This document shows positions 49,420 to 61,668 of a stretch of 64,000 nt of DNA, piece after piece (positions within the stretch are counted from its first letter, which is position 1; each line of letters opens with the position of its first letter). The notes beneath the pieces are model-generated. The model was not told the DNA's origin, searched no databases, and was given only the letters and a program-made list of their open reading frames with translations. Source of the stretch: Smallanthus sonchifolius (Eukaryota; Streptophyta; Magnoliopsida; Asterales; Asteraceae); NCBI GenBank assembly GCA_023525975.1, contig CM042020.1, forward strand, positions 8,944,001 to 9,008,000, in the 5' to 3' direction. Both the position numbers and the translations under genes were made by a program.

Positions 49420-51270
49420 ACCTCGCCGAGTAATTCTTTCATAAGACCGAGTTTCTCACCATGGGGAGTTCCGGTCCTGTTTGTAAAGAAAAAGGATGGA
49501 ACCTTTAGAGGGTGCATCAATTATCGGGAGTTGAACAAGCTGACAATCAAAAACCGGTATCCTCTTCCTCGAGTAGACGATTTGTTTGATCAACTTCAAG
49601 GGTCCAGTTTCTATTATAAAATTGATCTACAATCAGGATATCCTCAACTGAAAATTCAGGAAGAAGATATACCAAAAATGACTTTTAGGACTCGTTACGG
49701 TCACTATGAGTTCCTAGTTATGCCATTTGGCTTGACTAATGTACCGGCCGTTTTCATGGATCTAATGAACCGCGTGTGCAAGCCATACTTGGATAAATTC
49801 GTGATTGTATTTATCGATGACATATTAATATATTCACAAACCAATGAGGAACATGAACATCATTTGAAATCAATCTTGGAACTACTCCGGAATGAGAAGC
49901 GTTATGCCAAATTCTCTAAGTGTGAGTTTCGGATTCGAGAGGTTCACTTTCTCGGACACGTCATCAATAAGAAGGGTATTCACGTAATCCCAACCAAGAT
50001 TGAAGCTATCAAAAACTGGGAAGCACCAAGAACTCCGACTGAGGTGCGTCAATTTTTGGGTTTGGCCGGCTATTACAAACGATTCATCGAGAATTTTTCG
50101 AAAATAGCCTTGCCTTTAACCACATTAACCCAGAAAGAAAAGAAGTATGATTGGAGTGACCAGCAGGAGTCAGCTTTCCAATTACTGAAGCAGAAGCTGT
50201 GTAGTGCACCGATCTTATCCCTTCCGGAGGGAATCGACAATTTTGTTGTGTACTGCGATGCATCACACCAAGGACTTGGTTGTGTGTTAATGCAAAAAGA
50301 CAAAGTCATCGCATATGCCTCACGACAACTAAAAGTGCACGAAAAGAATTATACGACCCATGACTTGGAATTGGGCGCAGTTGTATTTGCACTCAAAATT
50401 TGGAGACATTACCTTTACGGTACAAGATGTACTATCTTTACTGATCACAAGAGTCTCCAACATATCTTTGATCAAAAGGAACTCAACATGAGTCAACTTC
50501 GTTGGGTAGAACTACTGAATGATTACGACTGGGATATCAAGTATCACCCTGGTAAGGCAAATGTCGTAGCAGATGCCTTGAGTCGTAAAGAACGGGTTAA
50601 AACTCTCCGTGTTCGTGCCCTAGGATTGACAATTCATGCGAGTCTCACGATTCAAATCCGGGTGGCACAACAGGAGGCAATCAAAGAAGAAAACATTCAG
50701 AGTGAAGCTATATGAGGAATGATCAGACAATTAGAGCCAAAATCAGATGATACTTTATACTTTGCAAATAGAATTTGGGTGCCATGTTTTGGTAACCTAC
50801 GGGAGTTAGTTATGGACGAAGCCCACAAGTCTAGGTACCCCATTCACCCAGGTTCGGATAAAATGTATAAGGATCTGAAAGAACTTTACTGGTGGCCGAA
50901 CATGAAAAGAGAAATTGCTATTTACGTCGGTAAATGCCTGACATGTTCAAAGGTAAAGGCAGGACATCAGAAACCGTCGGGATTGTTATAACAACCCGAG
51001 ATACCTCAATGGAAATGGGAACAAATTACAATGGATTTCATTTCAAAGTTACCCAGAACACCTAGCAACTATGATACTATATGATAATCGTCAGTCGTTT
51101 GACGAAATCCGCGCATTCCCTACCAATAAAGGAGACAGATAAAAGTAAGAAGCGTACAAGGCTAAATATTAAAGGAATTAAGGCTAGGCATGGTATGCCA
51201 GTTTCCATTTTCACAAAAAGGGACCGTCGATTCATGTCAAGAACCTGGCAGTCTGTACAATAAGCCTTGG
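49420..51270 (+). pseudogene. Tekay-like pol (RT, RNase H, integrase), inactivated
   Basis: RT reads SPWGVPVLFVKKKDG, MPFGLTNVPAVFMDLMNRVC and the catalytic VIVFIDDILIYS. RNase H reads VVYCDASHQGLGCVL, KVIAYASRQLKVHEKNY and IFTDHKSLQHIF. An in-frame TGA lies at 50713. The integrase zinc region follows (50719-50990) with HPGSDKMYKDL and CLTCSKVK, then a TAA at 50989 and a frame break near 51080. In the integrase core VSRLTKSAHS replaces the usual VDRLTKSAHF and TKRDRRF the usual DRD-containing motif, so two catalytic Asp residues are gone. Confidence 0.93.
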
Positions 51271-51857
51271 GCACACGCCTTTACATGACCACTGCATATT
51301 ATCCCTAGATGAACGGTCAAAGTAAAAGGACCATCCAAACTTTAAAAGATGTGCTCCGTGTGTGTGTAATCGATTTAAGAGGAAATAGGGATACTCACCG
51401 CCGTTGGATGAGTTTTCATATAATACCAACTACCATACCAGCATTAAAGCCGCTCCGTTGAGGCTTTGTATAGTTGTAAGTGTCACCCATCGCTATATTG
51501 GGCGGAGGCTAGCGAAAAGCATTTGACTGGTCCTGATATTGACTAGGGAACCATTAACAAAAATCGTCGAAATAAAAGATCGTCTGAAAGTCACTCAAGA
51601 TAGACGAAAGAGAGTTGAGATAGCAACAGACGAAAACCATTAGAATTCCAAGTGGGAGATAAAGTCACATTGAAGGTCTCACCTTGGAAAGGAGTTGCAA
51701 AATTTGGCAACCGTGGCAAGCTTAACCGTAAGTGCATTGAACCATTTGAATGAGAGGATCAAATGAAAACAAAAATACCCATCCTTGTTTAAGGATACAA
51801 CAGTTCAAGAGGACACAAATTGAATTTCGGGACGAAATTCTTTTAACATGGGGAGAA

Positions 51858-54416
51858 TGTGACACCCGACAATTCAGGTCAATACCCGTACATGTTATAA
51901 ACAAGTTTACATTATAATTGTTTTGTGATTTACTTAATTTCACGAACAAGGACACTAAGGTCTAACAAAAACTGTACAGGGTCTCATTTTAAATCTTTGG
52001 TAATTCTGGGAGTTACCGGTTCACATACCAGTATAAACCGAATTTAATTACCATTTGAAACTCTAAATAATATATACCTAAAACTAATTGTTTGATAAAT
52101 CAAACAATCCAACCCACTTGCTTGACTTTTCGGCCGAAATTCAGAGAAGCCATTCCCCCACTTGCTAATACACTCAAATTCAGATAAAAACCATACCTCC
52201 TCAGTCGAAATCCCACAATAGTTTCCATACTTCTCATTTTCATACGGCAATTTCCCAATTCTCCTTCTAGTCGAAGTCCAGTTTAAGGCAGAAATCCACC
52301 ACAATTCGGTATTTTAAGAAGATTTCAAGTGTTCTAAAGAAAGTTTAACAGAAGATTCAAGACTCTTCTCTGTTTTCTTTCATCATCTTCATCTCGGTTT
52401 TAAGGTAAAAACTCGATATTATCCACTTTATTTTCTTTAAAACCGTATCTAAGCATACAAAAGGTTCAATCGCAAGTAAGATAACAAGAAAAGTGTGTCA
52501 AATTCAAGATTTGAACATAAAAATATACAGGACGAATTCTGTCAATCAAAGTGCAGTAATCGAAACTAGGAGTTTCGATACCTGTTCAATCGAAACTAGG
52601 AGTTTCGATACCTGTTCAATCGAAACTAGGAGTTTCGATACCTGTTATTCAATCGAAACTAGGAGTTTCGATACCTATTCAATCGAAACTAGGAGTTTCG
52701 ATACCAATTTACCCAATCGAAACCAGGAGTTTCGATACTAGTTGTTCAATCGAAACTTGGTAGTTTCGATACCCAACTACTCAATCGAAACTATGAAGTT
52801 TCGATACTCAATTGCCCAATCGAAACTAGGTAGTTTCGACATCTGTTCTGTTCAATCGAAACTATGTAGTTTCGATACCCATTCATCAGTCCCATGGGGC
52901 AGTAACTTAGAACTATTTTATAACGAAACAATTGTGGAAAAACTAAAAAGATAGTTAAAACAAAAGCAATCAGATCTGTTAAGTCGGATGAACAACTTAT
53001 GTATAAGACGGGTAGCTTTAACACATTAGTACCCTTGTGTGATTAGGGTACGGATATACAAGAACTAGCACAAGTTTGTTTGCTAGGATTTCATCGGACA
53101 CAAGGTGAGTTCACGGCCCCCTTTTAACTATTTACTGTTTTGTAAACATCGGGGGAGAAACATACTTACTTGTTATGTTTTGAAAACATGAATTACATTG
53201 TTTATACGTTTGACAATATGAACATTTTGGTATAACTTCTTGTGAGTCTCCCAGTCCCACTTTTACTAATGGTTTTTAAATTGTTTTTAAACAAACGGGG
53301 AGAAAACTTGCTCAACTAAACAGCTGGACACAAGTACACACAATGATTGTCCGGATGAACAACACACAACGATTGTTCGGATGAACAACACACAACGATT
53401 GTTCGGATGAACAACACTCAACGATTTAAGGGAAAAACATACTTGCAACTATTTTATGGGATAACAAGAGAATAAGACACGACTTTATGTTTACATGGGA
53501 TGAGAACAACACAATGGAGGCCGCGAAAGTCCCCTGGAACAACATAGTAACCATTAACTGTAGCCTAGGGTCCTATGAATAGTACTATGGAGAGTGACGT
53601 CTCCCGGTCATGGTTAGTCGCGCTAACCACAATCTGGAGGATTTATGGCCGCATAGAACTGAATAACGAAATTAGGGGCGTGTACACATGTCAAGGTTTG
53701 GTTACACCCCATGTATGAACATATTATTTGTATTCCTAGCTAGTTTACAAATGGGTCAACAATTCTTATTCTGTTTATCACATACACCTGAAACTATTTA
53801 CAAACAATTGAATTTAAACAAAAGAGTTTTGGATCCGGTTAAAGTGATCATGTTTATACAAAAGGGTTCTGATTAGTTAAAATGATCAGGTTTAAACATA
53901 TTTTATGACGGCTAAGTCATGGTAATGTTTTCAAAGGAAAACTACTTATTTCATGACGGATAGGTCATGGTAATGTTTTCAAAGGAAAACTACTTATTTT
54001 ATGACGGTATAGTCATGGGCATGTTTTCAAATGAAAACTACTTATTATTTATGACGGTTAAGTCATGTACATGTTTTCGGGAAAAACTATAAGCACTAAT
54101 ATAACTAACTCTGTGAACTCACCAACCTTTGTGTTGACAATTTTAAGTATGTTTCTCAGGTGACCTCTAGCCATGGTGCGGTTGGAATAGGCTAGCTATG
54201 TTGAATCAATTCCTAAAGACTGGAAGGACGTAGAATATCAAGTCTCAAGTCTGTCATTGATCTAGAAGAACTTAGATCACAGTATTACTTAGTTTTAGTA
54301 ATTGTATATGTAATCAAGTCTTAGAAATCATTATTACAGCTTCCGCTATCGTGTAATGAACCAATCGTTACAACCTGTATTTATTTAATAAGTAAATAAA
54401 ATATGGGGGTGTGACA
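51858..54416 (+). repeat. 3' LTR of the recent element
   Basis: Same length as the 5' LTR (2559 bp) with the same internal arrays: palindromes 52560-52878 and intron-like module 53105-54159. It is preceded by GAATTTCGGGACGAAATTCT and AACATGGGGAGAA; the purine run GGGGAGAA before 51858 is the probable polypurine tract. Confidence 0.95.
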
Positions 54417-54555
54417 AATACGAGCACCACTACTCGTTTTCCGTTCCGACCCATTCCAACCCGTTTGCATCTTTGTGCAATACGACACCAATATAACATG
54501 TATAATAACAACACACACATGTTTACTCCCACCCATTTATCACCTTTTAGTTGGC

Positions 54556-54850
54556 TTACAACGCCTCGGTGCGAGAACCACAACTCGTCTTACCCGTACT
54601 TGGAGTATTTAGCTCCAAGTCCACCCTTTGAAGTATTCAACACTTCTTATTGGGTTTACGACCCCTCGGTGCGAGTACCACAACTCATCTTACCCGTACT
54701 TGGAGTATTTGGCTCCAAGTCCAGCCTTTGAAGTATTCCACACTTCTTATTGGGTTTACGACCCCTCGGTGCGAGTACCACAACTCGTCTTACCCGTACT
54801 TGAAGTATTTGACTCCAAGTCCACTTTTTGAAGTATTCCACACTTCTTAT
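54556..54850. repeat. Three 100-bp tandem units in the split solo LTR
   Basis: CCTCGGTGCGAG recurs at 54564, 54664 and 54764, exactly 100 bp apart, with GTACCACAACTC, CTTACCCGTACTTG and GAAGTATTC in each unit. ACTTGGAG/CTCCAAGT inside the first two units can form a hairpin. A degenerate array of about 60-bp units with TTTGACTA..ACCACATA.GTCAA follows to about 55240. Confidence 0.85.
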
Positions 54851-56173
54851 ACACCATTTCACCAAATTATCACATTTTGTTGACTTATACCACATAGTCA
54901 ACTGTATCAATTTAAACCACATTATGCATACAAGTTTAACTTTTACCACACAAGTCAAATTACACCAAATTCACCACATTTACATATTAGTTTGACTATT
55001 TACCACATAAGTCAAATTACACCTATTTACTACATTTGCACAGTCAAGTTTGACTATTAACCACATAGTCTAACTACACCAATTTCAACATAATAGTTCG
55101 ACCTTATACATCTAAAGTCAAATTACACCAATTTTACCATTATCCACAATGGTTTGACTTATACCACATTAAGTCAATTTAATCCAATTCCACTACATAC
55201 TACATTCAAGTTTGACTAATAACCACATAGTCAAGATCAACATACAACATGTAAATAGAAATTAACACATAATCTACTTACATGTAACTACTTATCTACT
55301 ACTAAGTAAGTGCAAAGCACTTACCTTTGCCAAAGAAGATCCCAATCGGTCTTCAAAGCTAATACCTTTATCATCTTGATCACCTAAACAATTCATCTTG
55401 TTTAGTAATCTAAATATCTCAAACTTACACCATTTTAGATACAACACTCTTCTAAGACCATTTAAACACCTTTAATTGAAAAACCCCCAATTTAGGTCTT
55501 AAGAACCCAAATTTTGAAATCATCAAATTGTTTGAGGTTTTTTTTTATCATAAAACGTGTCTAACAACACCCTAGACACTTAATAACCACCAATTCAACA
55601 TTTAATCAGCATTACATTAAAAACCCCCAAATTTCTCTCAAGAACACTAATTCTTGAATCATCAAATTTGGTGTTTAGATGTTGATATCTACCTCCCTTT
55701 ACCCTCTAACAAGCAAGATTATCACTTTTATCAAGTTAATAATCATTTACAACACTCAAATTAGCCCCAAAGCTTGATTCCAACAAAACCCACCAAGAAC
55801 ACCTTAAATGGTGAATTCGAGAGCTAAGGAGGAGCTTACTTGATGATTTGATAAAGATGAATGTTCCAAATCATACGAATTACACAAGCAAATCACCAAT
55901 TTTGTTTTTTGATCTCTCCCCCTTCTTGCTCCTTGTTGTTCACGAAATCACACACACATATGGTGTGATTTTCGTGACCCCCCACCCCTACAAAATCAAA
56001 TTTTTACATTTACAATTCAGCCCCTGCAGTTTGAAAGTTCACTCCTTGCTTTCAAACTTGATAAAAACTCAATTTTGCAACACACCTCCAACTTTCATTT
56101 TTATTTGTTTACACCCTTATAATATAATGAACACATTATAGGATAAACCCGAAAGTTGGTTCGTTACAGTGTG

Positions 56174-56556
56174 TGTGTATAATGTCGGCCACCACCAAAT
56201 GACGTCCTCCCCACACACACTTAACACCTAACCACCGTCAGCTTTGACTTCATCGGGCACCACCAAATGACTCACTACTACCACCACCTGAAACCTCCAC
56301 CTCCTACAACCACCCCCAAACTTGCAGGAAACAAGAAAGAGACCGGCAGCAAGTCGCGGACACATCCCCACCCCCAAATCGATGTTCATCTTCTTCAAGT
56401 CGTCGACCAATCTCGACCCTTGAAAATTGGCAACCCTCATCCTGATATCGGCAACCAATCTCTGAAAAACCCCTCTTTTAAGCTTTGATTTTCTGATTTC
56501 TATTCAAAAAGCTTGCAAAGAAAGGGTGGAAATTCGAAACAAGTAGAGACCCTGAC
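56174..56556. other. MULE interior segment, GC-richer
   Basis: Part of the MULE between two LTR insertions. CCACCACCAAATGAC is repeated at 56188 and 56261, amid ACC-rich low-complexity sequence. It could be captured exon or leader sequence, but no protein family is recognised. Confidence 0.4.
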
Positions 56557-57795
56557 TGTAATATTCTTGATTTTTCCATGTAATTGTTTTAGTGCAATAA
56601 ACAATAATTAAATTTTAATTATAGTACTCTGTGTTATTCATGCAAGCACTTCATCCCAAGGTTTCATTTAATACAATCTAGGGTTTCAAGTACAAGTATA
56701 TGCATTTCAACCTGAACAAATTCTAACTAAAAGGATTCACATATATTTTTTTTCAAGCTTACTTTATTCCGGAGTTTTAATATATGTAGATGTTTTGGTA
56801 AGAGTATAAAGGTTCAACACCCATAGGTATATACATGTTTCATATGTAAAACTATATATATATATATATATTCTTTATATATAGATAGATATATAAACAT
56901 ATTTATTTGGGTTGAAACCCTCCAAACACTTGAACCCCTAATCATTTGAACCTCCTAATTGGAACCCCCCCCCCTGGAAATTGGACCTTTCTAATCCAAA
57001 TGTTGAACAACTCACAACTCATGACCTATTTTAACTTTTAGAGTCAAACAGGACCAAATGGTGCAAATCCAACATCCAATATCGGCCTACCCGATTGTTA
57101 TGGACCAGCCATGTGTGTGAAACCACTGATCGATCATAGTCGAACCAAATCAACATATCATTTTAACTAAACGCATGGCCCAAATCAAGATTCAAACAGT
57201 TTGACTCGCCAAAGTTAAACCGTGTCCAAATCAGGCTCAAATCAAGAAATCAAGCGTGTTCAATCCCGCAAATCACGCGTAGACTGATTCCCCGTGTAAT
57301 CAAGCCGTTTTCGCGACCCAATTCATCCCCAAACATTTGATTTCACGCGTAATTGTGGCCGAAAACTGTCACATGCAAGGATTCGATCGAATCAAGCGTT
57401 TTTTATATAACTAACCAAATCAACTCGTCCCTCACCGTCGCACAACTCTTTACAAACCCTTCCACCCCCCTATGATTCTGCATTTCACTTCTGACCCTCT
57501 GTCAAGGCCCAAGAACACTCAGTCGTTGCCTTCTGCCGATCGCCTTCGTTGCGTAACCGTTTTAGGTAATTTTCACATCAATAGTTTCGCCCTCGTCCAA
57601 GAATCAAAAGCCCCATGGTTTGGGCATTTGATTTCTGTGTGATCGGGTTTCATCTCGAGGCTAGGGTTACGAGTATTTCAATTGGGGACGAAGGGGGATG
57701 GAGTGGGTTTCTAGGTTTTATTATTTCCAAACCGGTTCTTAACTAAGGCAAATGCCCAGTTACACCGGTTAATGCACATAACTATCAAAGAAGAG

Positions 57796-57827
57796 GTCGC
57801 GGGTTCGATACAGCCCCGCACCTTTTT
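57796..57827 (+). ncRNA. T-arm-like hairpin with T-run
   Basis: GTCGCGGGTTCGATAC.GCCCCGCAC carries a box B-like GGTTCGATAC inside a GCGGG/CCCGC stem and is followed by TTTTT (57823-57827). No box A is evident. It precedes the fuller module at 57909, as the hairpins at 22217 precede that at 22375. Confidence 0.4.
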
Positions 57828-57908
57828 CTTCCTTTTTGTCGCATTACTGAACACGGCTCCCCCTCCGGTCTATGTTAAGTATATCGTATACTGGAACCTT
57901 AGCGAGCT

Positions 57909-57995
57909 AGTCCCTCTGGTCCAGTGGCTGCGTCTGTTGACCCCCACAACAGCCACCCGGGTTCAAACCGGGTGGACTGTTTCTGTTTTTTTTTT
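57909..57995 (+). ncRNA. tRNA-like cloverleaf module with T-run in solo LTR
   Basis: AGTCC (57909) pairs with GGACT (57974-57978). TGGTCCAGTGG matches box A fully. CTGTTG-ACCCCCA-CAACAG is a perfect 6-bp stem with a 7-nt loop, like an anticodon arm. CCACCCGG-GTTCAAA-CCGGGTGG is a perfect 8-bp T-arm-like hairpin containing box B-like GTTCAAACC. A T10 run follows at 57986-57995. The arms do not have canonical tRNA lengths, so it is a tRNA-like fold. Homologous to 22375-22456. Confidence 0.55.
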
Positions 57996-58063
57996 AAAAA
58001 CAATTTTAAGAAACAATATTCAATTACTAATTTAGGATTTAAATCATAAAAACTTCTTTTCTC

Positions 58064-58108
<45 letters not shown>

Positions 58109-58638
58109 TTAAAGAAACATACTATTTTAAATGATAAATAAATAATAAATTTATTTATATATTTTACATTTACAATCCACATATCGTTTAAAATTATATG
58201 TAGTATGATTTCTTACATATATTTACCATATGTTGACACACTTTCAAAAAAAAATTAATAAAATGAATTTATTTATTTAAGTCATATTTGAATTAATATA
58301 ATGAACCACTACTTTTCTAAATGAATAAATAAAAAAAACTAATTATTTAATTTATTTAGACCTAAACCCCAAGTCCATTAATATTTCAATTGATTTACTT
58401 TTCTATACTAAATTTTTATTTAAACACAATTACAAAAGTCACGCACATCCCTTATTCATAATTCGACACTATATTTATTCAAGTCCTTACACTCAATCCC
58501 ATTGAAACCCTAGACTTACTTTAGACTTTGTGCACAACATTAATCCAAGTTTATACATTTGCACTCTAGGTCAAAACCAGTGACTTACAAAACACTGTTG
58601 CTATCCATTCTCTTGTGCAACCTACATCCTTGATACAA

Positions 58639-59136
58639 GTGAGTTTACATAGCCCCTATTTCATTTTTGTACATTTTGGGGTGAAACATGATATGCATTG
58701 AAAACTATTTTCAATTACAATATACAATTCTACATTATGACTACTTGTGTAATTTGTGCTTTTGTGCTTGAATGCTATGAGTTGAACTACATATACATGA
58801 CATGCACGTGCAATCATTAACTCTGTACAAGCCAACGATAACATTGATAGATCTATTGTGTCTGACAAACCCACCCAGGTAGGGTGATTGTTACCGACAC
58901 TACATCAGGATAACATGTGTTGTTATGCCATACATTAGGATAAGCTACGGGTTATGCTCTTCAGTCACAAGGTTTGATTGTACACCTAGTTTCGACTATA
59001 GATTCTCCATAAAATGTCTTATTTACCATATGTCATATGAATTGTATACAACACTTGAAAACTACTTGAGATTTCTAAACCTATGTATGCTCACCAACTA
59101 TTTATAGTTGACCCTCTCATTTTAAACATGTTTCAG
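58639..59136 (+). other. Intron-like module in solo LTR
   Basis: AA|GTGAGTTTACATAGCCCC to ATGTTTCAG|GTGG with CTCACCAACTATTTATAGTTGAC before the acceptor. Tandem units related to ACAT.AGGATAA (58900-58960) lie inside, as in 23271-23812. Confidence 0.45.
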
Positions 59137-59355
59137 GTGGATATGTTGATGTACAAGTCTAACACATAGGAGCTTATGGACCTAGTGACAAATAAAAATT
59201 GATGTGTTGTTAGCTTCTGATGTTTGAACAAAAATGTATTTGTACCTGTAATTCAATTTAATAAAGTTATGAAATTTAGTTTGATCATGAGCTTTCGAAC
59301 AGTCTACATGTCCCACCCCGACGTATTCCGCCGTCAGTTGGGGTGTGACACTGAC

Positions 59356-60400
59356 AAATTGTTGTATGTCTCTCTTTTACACTCGCAATTCGTAAATCCT
59401 TCTTCATCTTCATCAAATCAGATCTCACAGATCCGTCCCCATGACTTCTTCCGATCGTGAGATCTTTTTCTACACTGTTGGAGAGTTGTCGGAAAAACGA
59501 CTCGGAAGTTGCAAGTCTTGCTGGAATCCGACCACACAAGTGTCTCTTGGCTGCGCCACCATTAAATGTGTATTCTCAAATGGTTAAAATTTAAAAACGT
59601 CAGGTACTCAAATAGTAATTTACTCTAAAATTTATGAATCATACTCCAATAATTTATGCGTATGGTATTACCTGCTACTTGGTAAAACACATAGAGAAAT
59701 GGCGTCATATGAGCTCTGTCATGCTATTACTCAGTGTAGACATCAATCTACTTCTGCCTCTTCGATGGCGACGACATAATGAGAACATGTATTATATAAT
59801 AACGTACAGTTATATATATAGATATTAAACTTATATTGTTCAAATGTCTATCAATAGAAAAACAAATAAAATAAGAAGAAATATCTTAAATATTTTTTAA
59901 TTATAAAATAAAGCTAATAAAAATAACGTTTGCCTAATATATTATATTTGATATAATAACATTTATTTGAAATATTATGATCACAGGAGGTTGTGATTGG
60001 TAATTTTTTTAGGCTCATAGATTTTGCACTTCAAAATGATTCCCAATTCACCTTTTGCATCGTGTATGACCCATATGCACAAATAGATAACTTCTCTTAA
60101 CCCTTTCTTATTTCTTATACGTGCTTATTTTTATCTATGTTTCGATATAAATTTCTTTTAAAACTAACCCCAATCCCGACGACCAGAACCTAGCAAACCA
60201 AGTCTCAATTCAGTGGCTTTCGCCGGATCTGAAACGTCCTTCTGACGATGGTCCTGTGTGAGATCGAGTGAGAGAGAAGATGGGGGGGGAGGCAATGGTG
60301 TTACAAAATGGAAAGTTATGGACCATCATTGTAATTTCTTAAAGTTAGGGGCCAAAAGCGAAATCGAGGCATACCATAGGACCATCCGTGTAATTAACTC
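59356..60400. other. MULE right segment
   Basis: No transposase or recognisable gene. Contains an AT-rich stretch (59780-59960), a GC-richer stretch (60170-60300) and the right terminal inverted repeat (about 60290-60400). Confidence 0.5.
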
Positions 60401-60754
60401 ATAAAATTAAGTATTATTATCCCTTTATACAAGAACTTTAGTTTTTCTTGCCGAGTAATTTTAATATCAGGTTGACATAATATCCTTTTCAAATTGAAAA
60501 AAAACGTATATCTATTTAATACTTTAAACGGTTTTTCTATAACGTTAATACTAAAAACCTATTTCTACTAAAGTAACTGAAGAGAAAGGGGTAAAATGTA
60601 GAAAGTCCAAAATACGAGGACCCATCTAGAAATTTCAAAAAGTAAACAAAGAAGTTGCTTTCTTGATTACTCAAGAAAATTAAGTGGTATTAGTGTCGGT
60701 GGTAGTTTTGGTATTATTTAATACAATATTTGAAATTAATAGTAATACTAATAA

Positions 60755-61094
60755 TCTATACTATATAACAAATAAAGGTTTTCTATGTCACATAAAAACA
60801 AAAAATCTCCACATTCATTTTTATCATCTTTTTTTCGTCTCTCTCTTATTAAATACGTTTCTATTTTTAATAATAATATATTTCTAAAAAATACTAATCT
60901 ATATATTATATTAATTATATTAATAAATAAATCTCTCAACATATTTGGACGAGTATATGTGTTAAGATTATATTGTATTCTACGGATTTGTTCAACCCAT
61001 TTAAAACACGAGCTTTCAAAAAATATATTTTTTATTACTTAATATATAATATTATATTTATTCAGCTCGTGTAATACACGAAAATTTAACCTAG
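60755..61094 (+). mobile_element. Non-autonomous Helitron
   Basis: Starts TCTATACTATATAACAAATA after an A, and ends with hairpin CTCGTGTAATACACGA, AAATTTAAC and CTAG followed by T. 340 bp. It shares start and end words with the Helitron at 39994-40204 (TCTATAC, CGTGTAATACACG, TAACCTAGT), so it is the same family. Confidence 0.82.
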
Positions 61095-61668
61095 TAATAA
61101 TAATAGACACATGCTGAAACCAAAATATGTAATTTTGTTAGAATTACATAAGAAATCATTGCCCGAAATCAAACACGCAACGTAAGTTTTTAATAATAAA
61201 TTAAAACCAAAAGGTTTTATCTCAACCAAACCACCCAAATAGTTTAAACGAAACATAAATCAAAGTGTTCATAAACACCCCATGTCAAGTCCGCACCAAA
61301 TGCCAAACCGATCCAATGCCACTAGTAACGTATGACCCTTGTCTTTACTAGTTGAAGTCTTACATCTCTCTGAAATACATGATTAAACAAGTCAGCTTTT
61401 GTTGTGAGTTCTAAGCTACATATTTCAAAACACACTTTCACAATTAATGCCATTACAAGTTTTCTACTTTACCCTGTTTACCTAGGTCACTGGAGTAACC
61501 ACTACAACTTGGAATACTTCACGTATTCCTGATCAGGTCCAATTAACTGCCCGATAACCACACTAACAGGTAAACATACACACATACAGACAAACAAGTA
61601 ACATACATGACTAACTTATAAATCATATTTGAGTTCTTGATGTATTAAAACTCAAATGGTGATTCCTT
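61095..61668. other. Intergenic DNA, nothing recognised
   Basis: AT-rich with no supported gene, RNA or complete repeat. Confidence 0.4.

Larger units (their letters stand above)
44255..54416 (+). mobile_element. Recent Ty3/gypsy (Tekay-like) LTR retrotransposon, TSD AATAC
   Basis: Two 2559-bp LTRs (44255-46813 and 51858-54416, TGTGACACCC...GGGGTGTGACA) enclose 5044 bp. A perfect AATAC duplication lies at 44250-44254 and 54417-54421. By eye I find only three LTR differences (45197/52800, 45666/53269, 46103/53706), about 0.12 percent, so the insertion is very recent. The primer site is tRNA-Met. Internally only RT-RNase H-integrase is recognisable, with stops and lost integrase residues, and no gag or protease ORF. 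Non-autonomous despite its youth. Confidence 0.96.
43545..56168 (-). mobile_element. Solo LTR (TSD GTGTG) split by a younger element
   Basis: TGTAACACC at 43545 and CGTTACA ending 56168 are flanked by GTGTG (43540-43544 and 56169-56173). Its own sequence is 43545-44254 plus 54422-56168, about 2.46 kb. Orientation is inferred as minus because GACGCGGAAGC near the left end is the complement of the usual 3'-end GCTTCCGCG words. It contains GTTGTGTTC/GAACACAAC palindromes (43953-44115), three 100-bp tandem units (54556-54850) and a degenerate array of about 60 bp (54868-55240). Confidence 0.85.
56557..59350 (+). mobile_element. Solo LTR, Ty3/gypsy, TSD CTGAC
   Basis: TGTAATATTC...GGGGTGTGACA, 2794 bp, with perfect CTGAC at 56552-56556 and 59351-59355 and no internal region. 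Its end is close to that of 20928-24051 (GAACAGTCTACATGTCCC, GACGTATT.CGCCGTC), so it is the same family. TATATAA (57404-57410), a donor-like TTTTAGGTAATT (57561) and tRNA-like hairpins at 57796-57995 follow in order. A poly-AT tract lies at 58064-58106. Confidence 0.88.
43317..60400. mobile_element. Mutator-like (MULE) transposon inflated by nested insertions
   Basis: The left end GAGTTAATTACACGGATGAT and the inverted right end (complement of GAGTTAATTACACGGATGGT) match for about 110 bp with scattered mismatches. Perfect 9-bp duplications ATAAAATTA lie at 43308-43316 and 60401-60409, the MULE hallmark. Without insertions about 1.7 kb remains: 43317-43544, 56174-56556 and 59356-60400. No transposase is seen. 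The interior is rather GC-rich near 56190-56460 and 60190-60300 and could include captured host sequence. Confidence 0.88.

Noticed and set aside
56228..56458. Minus-strand 76-codon frame
   Set aside because: Low-complexity ACC/GGT repeat gives the open frame, with no conserved domain.
57909..57978. A functional tRNA gene
   Set aside because: Arms have non-canonical lengths, there is no clear anticodon and the acceptor is only 5 bp. It sits inside a solo LTR and is better called tRNA-like.
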